Source: Paenibacillus durus
GTDB taxonomy: Bacteria > Bacillota > Bacilli > Paenibacillales > Paenibacillaceae
Length of the DNA stretch: 64,000 bases
Direction of reading: 5' to 3'
NCBI RefSeq assembly: GCF_000756615.1
Contig: NZ_CP009288.1
Span: forward strand, 4,216,001-4,280,000
The notes under the pieces were generated by a model. It was not told the origin of the DNA. It did no database searches and saw nothing but the letters and a program-made list of their open reading frames with translations. A program made the translations under genes and the position numbers. This document shows, in pieces, positions 60,185 through 64,000 of this stretch. Positions within the stretch are counted from its first letter, which is position 1. Each line of letters starts with the position of its first letter.

Positions 60185-61119
60185 CGCTTGTGCTTCTACT
60201 CTCTTTCCTCGGACTATCTGCGGGCTGTTTGCTGATTCTTCGTCTCTCCCCCCGCATTCTGATCCAAGAAATCTCCGGGCTGCTTGCCCATTTGCCCACC
60301 TGCAAGCAGCCACTGGCTAAACAAATCCGGACTGTTCAGCGGCCTAAAAAACTGAAAGGCTGGCGTGCTACGGTACAGGAAGCGAAAGCCATTATGGAAC
60401 AGACCGGACAAAGCCACAAGATCGGCTTGCTGCTGGCCGCTTCCCTTATGTTTGCGATATTAGGAGCGTTACTGTCCATGCTGCTCCATAATGTATGGCT
60501 GCTGCCGGTTCTTACCGGCGGCTTCGCCCTTCTTCCCTTTTGGGGAGTCTTGTTCGGCGCGACCTTCTACAAAAAAAGGCTGCATAGTGAATTGGAAACA
60601 GCACTGTCCGTTGTCACGACGTCCTACCTGCGAAATGAAAACATTTTGGCGGCGGTGGAGGAAAATTTACCCTATTTGCATCCCCCGGTAGCTGATGTGT
60701 TCCAGGCATTTTTATCCGAATCCAAGCTGATTCACGCTAATCTGCGATTAGCGCTTCAGCAACTGCGGGGACGAATCAATAACAGCGTCTTTCAAGAGTG
60801 GTGCGATGCGCTGATTGCCTGCCAGGATGACCGGACACTGAAATCCACCCTCATGCCCATTGTCGCGAAGCTGTCCGATATGCGTGTGGTATCCGCCGAA
60901 CTCGATTATTTACTGTACGAGCCGCTAAAGGAATTTTTGACAATGGCTTTGCTATTGGTCGGCAATATCCCGCTGTTGTACTTTCTCAACCGGGACTGGT
61001 TCCATACGCTGACTGCCAGCGCCCCCGGCCATATCATCCTAGCCATTTGCGCCTTGACGTTGTTTATTTCGTTCGCGGCGGTCATACGCTTGACCCGGCC
61101 TTTAGAATACAAGCGATGA
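60181..61119 (+). CDS. TadB-like inner-membrane platform protein
   Basis: 312 residues starting within the cpaF stop. Membrane segments at the N-terminus (VLLLSFLGLSAGCLLILRLS), the middle (IGLLLAASLMFAILGALLSM, LLPVLTGGFALLPFWGVLFG) and the C-terminus (HIILAICALTLFISFAAVI) enclose a type II secretion F-like helical domain (LHSELETALSVVTTSYLRNE). TadB and TadC together form the platform on which CpaF acts; the matching TadC is at 62119. Confidence 0.8.
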   Translation: MTLVLLLSFLGLSAGCLLILRLSPRILIQEISGLLAHLPTCKQPLAKQIRTVQRPKKLKGWRATVQEAKAIMEQTGQSHKIGLLLAASLMFAILGALLSMLLHNVWLLPVLTGGFALLPFWGVLFGATFYKKRLHSELETALSVVTTSYLRNENILAAVEENLPYLHPPVADVFQAFLSESKLIHANLRLALQQLRGRINNSVFQEWCDALIACQDDRTLKSTLMPIVAKLSDMRVVSAELDYLLYEPLKEFLTMALLLVGNIPLLYFLNRDWFHTLTASAPGHIILAICALTLFISFAAVIRLTRPLEYKR

Positions 61120-61134
61120 GGGAGGAGGAGAACT

Positions 61135-61377
61135 ATGCCTGCATGGGAAACGGCCCGATTATTAGGCAAACTGATCGAAACGTCTCCGCAGGAAACCGAA
61201 CGGTTAGCGGCGCTGATCAAGCAGCACGGCATCCGTCTCTTTTGGGAACGGTTAGAGGAATGGAAGCTTCCCACCGAGCTTACGGAAAGGCTGCAAGCCG
61301 TCAAACAAGTCTTACAGGTGATGGAACATTCAGCTTCGGAAAGGAGCAAACCCGATGGACCCGGCCCCACTGGATAA
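61135..61377 (+). CDS. Small helical protein between TadB and RadC
   Basis: 80 residues with GGAGGAG before the ATG. It is amphipathic and helical throughout (ETARLLGKLIETSPQETERL, WKLPTELTERLQAVKQVLQV) with no membrane segment. It overlaps the RadC gene by 23 nt, so the two are probably co-translated. No family recognised. Confidence 0.55.
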   Translation: MPAWETARLLGKLIETSPQETERLAALIKQHGIRLFWERLEEWKLPTELTERLQAVKQVLQVMEHSASERSKPDGPGPTG

Positions 61378-62104
61378 GAAGAGCATTGCCGCTTATATCC
61401 AGTCACTCCACCAGCTTACCGGCATTCCACTGGGCAAATTGCAGCGCTACAGGACCGTGGGTAAGCTAATAAATGCGCTGGAGCACCCTTATGCCCTGGA
61501 GCTTACCCAGAAGCAATTGCTCAAAGTTGAACAACTCAATGCCTTTCTTCAGTCTCATCGGGTACTCCAATGGGGGGAGGAAAACGCCAAAATGAAAATA
61601 ACCTCTCCAGATCTGGCGGGTAGTTACTTTTCCGCTTTCTTAAGCGGACTTCGGGACCGGGAGCGGTTTATGGTCGCCTTTCTGGATAACAGCCATCAGA
61701 TCATCGAAACTCGCATTATTTCCGAAGGCGGAATTGCCGAAGCCCCGATCTATCCGCGAAATGTATTAAAGGCCGCGTTAAACTGTGATTGTTCCTCGGT
61801 CATTTTGGCTCACAATCATCCAAGCGGAAGCTTGAAGCCCTCCTTGGAGGACATTGCCCTAACGGAACGGATGGTTGCCATATTTGAGCCGCTTAAAATC
61901 GACGTTTTGGATCACATTATCATTGGCGGTACCGGCTATGCGTCTATGGCCCAATTAGGACAAGTACCGAAAGCTGCGGAAAAAGAAGCCACTTATGAAA
62001 TGATTACGCTAAAGAACCAGGAGGAACCCGAAGCATATCTCCCCGTCCTCTTATGTGAAAGCGTGCTGGACGAAGCCGTCATGGAAGAGGAATGGGAGCG
62101 ATAA
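61355..62104 (+). CDS. radC: RadC-family JAMM protein
   Basis: 249 residues. The RadC/JAB domain shows FMVAFLDNSHQIIETRIIS, the metal site VILAHNHPSGSLKPSLED (about 148-165, HxH...S...D) and VLDHIIIGGTGYASM. The N-terminal ~85 residues differ from chromosomal RadC and lack an obvious helix-hairpin-helix. RadC homologues are common on mobile elements, with unproven roles in DNA handling or as JAMM peptidases. It is unusual that this one sits between tadB and tadC. Confidence 0.85.
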   Translation: MDPAPLDKKSIAAYIQSLHQLTGIPLGKLQRYRTVGKLINALEHPYALELTQKQLLKVEQLNAFLQSHRVLQWGEENAKMKITSPDLAGSYFSAFLSGLRDRERFMVAFLDNSHQIIETRIISEGGIAEAPIYPRNVLKAALNCDCSSVILAHNHPSGSLKPSLEDIALTERMVAIFEPLKIDVLDHIIIGGTGYASMAQLGQVPKAAEKEATYEMITLKNQEEPEAYLPVLLCESVLDEAVMEEEWER

Positions 62105-62118
62105 GGAGGTGTAAGCGA

Positions 62119-62994
62119 TTGATGACAGGAGTACTGTGGGGCTTCGGTGTGCTATTTGCAGCCGGAGCTTATTTGTTGTTGGCCGATGTGTTCAAGCTTC
62201 CTACCCTTGCCGCCACCCGCGCCGTAATACAGGTAGCAAAGATCGGTAAGCTCAAAACGTCCCTTTTGGGTACGCTGCTCTTTCGACTGTCCGCTTGGTT
62301 GACCGGAAAGCTGCCGCTCAGTGATTACTACAAACGTAAAACTGCTGCGACTCTCCATTCTGCAGGCATCCGACTGACGCCGGAGGCGTATCTGGCTCAT
62401 GCCATTGTCAAAGCGAGCCTGATTTTCTCCGGCGGGTTGATTACCCTTCCTTTGCTGCCTCTACTCTCGCCTGTATTTATTTTTCTGGCCATCGCCGTTT
62501 ACTTTAAGGAAATACGAACTGCTGATGAAGTGGTGCGGAAAAAGCGGGGGCAAATCGAAGCTGAGCTGCCCCGTTTTGTGGCGACTATTGCCCAGGAGCT
62601 AAAGGCAACGCGAGATGTACTGCGGATGCTGGAGGTATACGCCAAACATGCTGGCGGCAGCTTACAAAGCGAACTGCACATTACGGTAGCCGACATGAAG
62701 AGCGGCAATCAGGAAACGGCTTTGATGCGACTGGAAACCCGGATTGGCAGTACGATGCTTTCCGATGTGGTACGAGGCTTGCTGTCGGTACTGCGCGGCG
62801 ACCAAGGCGCAGTCTATTTTGAAATGCTGGCCCATGACTTCAAGCTACTGGAAATTCAGCGGTTAAAAATGTTAGCTATGAAGCGCCCCGGAAAAATCCG
62901 CAAATACTCCTTTTATATGCTGGCCTGCTTTATGCTGATGTACATGGTCATTTTGGGCATGGAAATTATGAAGGCGATGGGAAAGCTGTTTTAA
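62119..62994 (+). CDS. TadC-like inner-membrane platform protein
   Basis: About 291 residues. AAGGAGGTG is nine bases before TTG 62119 and twelve before ATG 62122, so TTG is preferred. It has an N-terminal membrane segment (LWGFGVLFAAGAYLLLADVF), a type II secretion F domain (GQIEAELPRFVATIAQELKA, then VLRMLEVYAKHAGGSLQSEL) and a C-terminal helix YMLACFMLMYMVILGMEIM. It partners the TadB-like protein. Confidence 0.75.
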   Translation: MMTGVLWGFGVLFAAGAYLLLADVFKLPTLAATRAVIQVAKIGKLKTSLLGTLLFRLSAWLTGKLPLSDYYKRKTAATLHSAGIRLTPEAYLAHAIVKASLIFSGGLITLPLLPLLSPVFIFLAIAVYFKEIRTADEVVRKKRGQIEAELPRFVATIAQELKATRDVLRMLEVYAKHAGGSLQSELHITVADMKSGNQETALMRLETRIGSTMLSDVVRGLLSVLRGDQGAVYFEMLAHDFKLLEIQRLKMLAMKRPGKIRKYSFYMLACFMLMYMVILGMEIMKAMGKLF

Positions 62995-63029
62995 TCCTTT
63001 GCCCATCTGATGAAGAAAGGAGAACTGCC

Positions 63030-63425
63030 ATGCCATCCATTCTCCGAGGCAAACGTGGCGAGGGCTATGTCGATGTCGTGGTGCTGGTACTGGCCGCGAT
63101 GCTGTGCGTTGCGCTGGTCATCAAGGTAATTCCGGTGTTCATTGTAAAGCATCAGTTGGACACCTTTGCAACGGAACTGGCGCGGGAAGCGGAGATTTCC
63201 GGCAGAGCCGGGCCGGAAACCTCGCAGCGGGAAGCGGAATTGCAGGTGCAGACGGGCTTGCACCCAACCGTCTCCTGGAGCAGAACTGGGCAGATCCAGA
63301 TTAATGAAGAAGTGACCGTGACACTGCAAACCACCGTCAATATCGGTTTGTTTGGCAGCTTCGGTTCCTTCCCCATCGGACTGACTGCCAAGGCTACCGG
63401 AAAAAGCGAGGTGTTCTGGAAGTGA
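63030..63425 (+). CDS. DUF4320/TadE-like pseudopilin
   Basis: 131 residues with AAAGGAG before the ATG. A basic N-terminus ending RGEGYVD leads directly into one membrane helix (VVVLVLAAMLCVALVIKVIP), then an extracytoplasmic domain with short strands (VTVTLQTTVNIGLFGSFGSF). This is the layout of TadE-like pseudopilins and of DUF4320 proteins in Bacillota mobile elements. It overlaps the next pseudopilin-like gene by 4 nt. Confidence 0.7.
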   Translation: MPSILRGKRGEGYVDVVVLVLAAMLCVALVIKVIPVFIVKHQLDTFATELAREAEISGRAGPETSQREAELQVQTGLHPTVSWSRTGQIQINEEVTVTLQTTVNIGLFGSFGSFPIGLTAKATGKSEVFWK

Positions 63426-63958
63426 AGCTTGTCTGGAACAACCGTTCCGGTAATGGGTTTCCGCTGGTTGTGGCGATTATACTATCGACTCTGATTGTTT
63501 CCTGCGCCATCTATGAATATATGCGCCTGACGATCATTGCAAGTGGTGTGCGGAATGCGGTCCAAAGCTCGGTTATTGCTGTAGCAACCGAAAATTACAG
63601 CAATGTCTATACCGGATTGAGACAAAGCTACTCCGGTGGCTTTGCACGCACCCGGAACCAATGGAATAAACAGGTGACGACAGGCGATGTTTCCTCCCGG
63701 CTCCAGGAAGAACTGGGGTTGACCAAGCAGGGAAGTTATTATGTGAAAACAACAGCGGGACAGGAAGAGTATCGTCTATCCGGTCTTTCTGTTACGGTTC
63801 TCAATGCGCCTTTTGCTCCCGATTCTCCGGGCACCACCCGACAATTTACCGCCCAAGCCATCATCCATCTGGAAGTACCGCTTTCCTTTGGTTGGAACCA
63901 TCTGCCCCCCATGCAGGCGAACTTGAAGGTGAAGGCCGTCTACAGGCAGCGGTTTTAG
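63422..63958 (+). CDS. TadE/TadF-like pseudopilin
   Basis: 178 residues from a GTG start overlapping the previous stop. The N-terminus (MKLVWNNRSGNGFPLVVAII, then LSTLIVSCAIYEYMRL) is a short basic leader and one hydrophobic helix with Glu/Tyr after it, typical of pseudopilins cut by an A24 peptidase; an extracellular domain of about 130 residues follows. The remaining 42 nt of the window after this gene show no callable start. Confidence 0.65.
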   Translation: MKLVWNNRSGNGFPLVVAIILSTLIVSCAIYEYMRLTIIASGVRNAVQSSVIAVATENYSNVYTGLRQSYSGGFARTRNQWNKQVTTGDVSSRLQEELGLTKQGSYYVKTTAGQEEYRLSGLSVTVLNAPFAPDSPGTTRQFTAQAIIHLEVPLSFGWNHLPPMQANLKVKAVYRQRF

Positions 63959-64000
63959 CAAGGGCAACCTGCCAGTGGAGAAAGAACATCGTGGATTCTA

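Larger units (their letters stand above)
24882..64000 (+). mobile_element. Integrative and conjugative element (left end and most of its length; right end outside the window)
   Basis: The left boundary is the tRNA-Leu fragment. The interior has partition genes (ParA/ParB), DUF6075, a giant methylase-helicase, a candidate oriT, a MobC-like gene, relaxase, coupling protein, Maff2-like and TrbL-like membrane proteins, PrgI and Tad-pilus genes, mostly co-oriented on the plus strand with short overlaps. This is a conjugative element of the Bacillota type with PrgI and TrbL-like mating genes. The AT-rich block at 34.7-46.5 kb is cargo. The VirB4 ATPase, the peptidoglycan hydrolase and the integrase are not seen and should lie beyond 64000. 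Confidence 0.85.

Noticed and set aside
24882..64000. CRISPR arrays or rRNA genes anywhere in the window
   Set aside because: No regularly spaced repeats of 24-40 bp with unique spacers and no rRNA-like sequence were seen on either strand.

Overview
The window looks like a chromosomal segment of a spore-forming Bacillota, most likely Paenibacillaceae (Paenibacillus or Brevibacillus type). The reasons are the strong AGGAGG-type ribosome sites with frequent TTG and GTG starts, a moderate GC content in the backbone, and gene families typical of that group. This is inference; no rRNA or other taxonomic marker is present.

Left part (1-24.9 kb): a polymorphic-toxin locus, read mainly on the minus strand. 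An operon (24313 down to 13833) encodes a DcrB-like protein, a VgrG-like spike, a pentapeptide-repeat protein, an Imm11-like protein, a PAAR-like DUF4280 protein, an 1882-residue VgrG-Rhs fusion with an HNH-like toxin tip, and a SUKH-type immunity protein. Downstream lie displaced 'orphan' modules, each a piece of Rhs core plus a different toxin tip, some with an immunity gene: an AHH nuclease tip; a 5-kb, multiply broken second VgrG-Rhs copy with a GIY-YIG tip; an unnamed tip; and a fifth, partial module at the window edge. Three modules end in related terminator hairpins. A three-gene transposon (ATPase, DDE transposase, DUF6431) sits between the AHH toxin and its probable immunity gene. A MmyB-type regulator and a divergent SDR oxidoreductase, with an 11-bp repeat on both promoters, lie between two toxin relics.

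Right part (24.9-64 kb): most of an integrative conjugative element. It is bounded on the left by a 59-nt 3' fragment of a tRNA-Leu(UAA) gene, the expected attachment scar. In order come ParA, ParB, DUF6075, a 2196-residue methylase-helicase with a tnpV-like gene nested in another frame, an AT-rich cargo island (34.7-46.5 kb), a candidate oriT, a MobC-like protein, a MobP-type relaxase, element-specific unknown genes, a VirD4/TraG coupling protein, small membrane and VirB6-like proteins, a reversed HipA-like kinase, PrgI, and a Tad/Flp pilus set (prepilin peptidase, CpaB, CpaE-like, CpaF, TadB, TadC, pseudopilin-like genes) with a RadC protein inside it. VirB4, the integrase and the right end are not in the window.

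The cargo island carries two defence units. One is a D12-class adenine methyltransferase coupled to a large methylase-nuclease, preceded by a LexA-like box. The other is a convergent five-gene operon: NdpA-like nucleoid protein, PD-(D/E)XK-like protein, unknown partner, OLD-type ATPase/TOPRIM nuclease and UvrD-type helicase. The last two resemble an enlarged Gabija pair. This operon is the best candidate here for an undescribed composite defence system.
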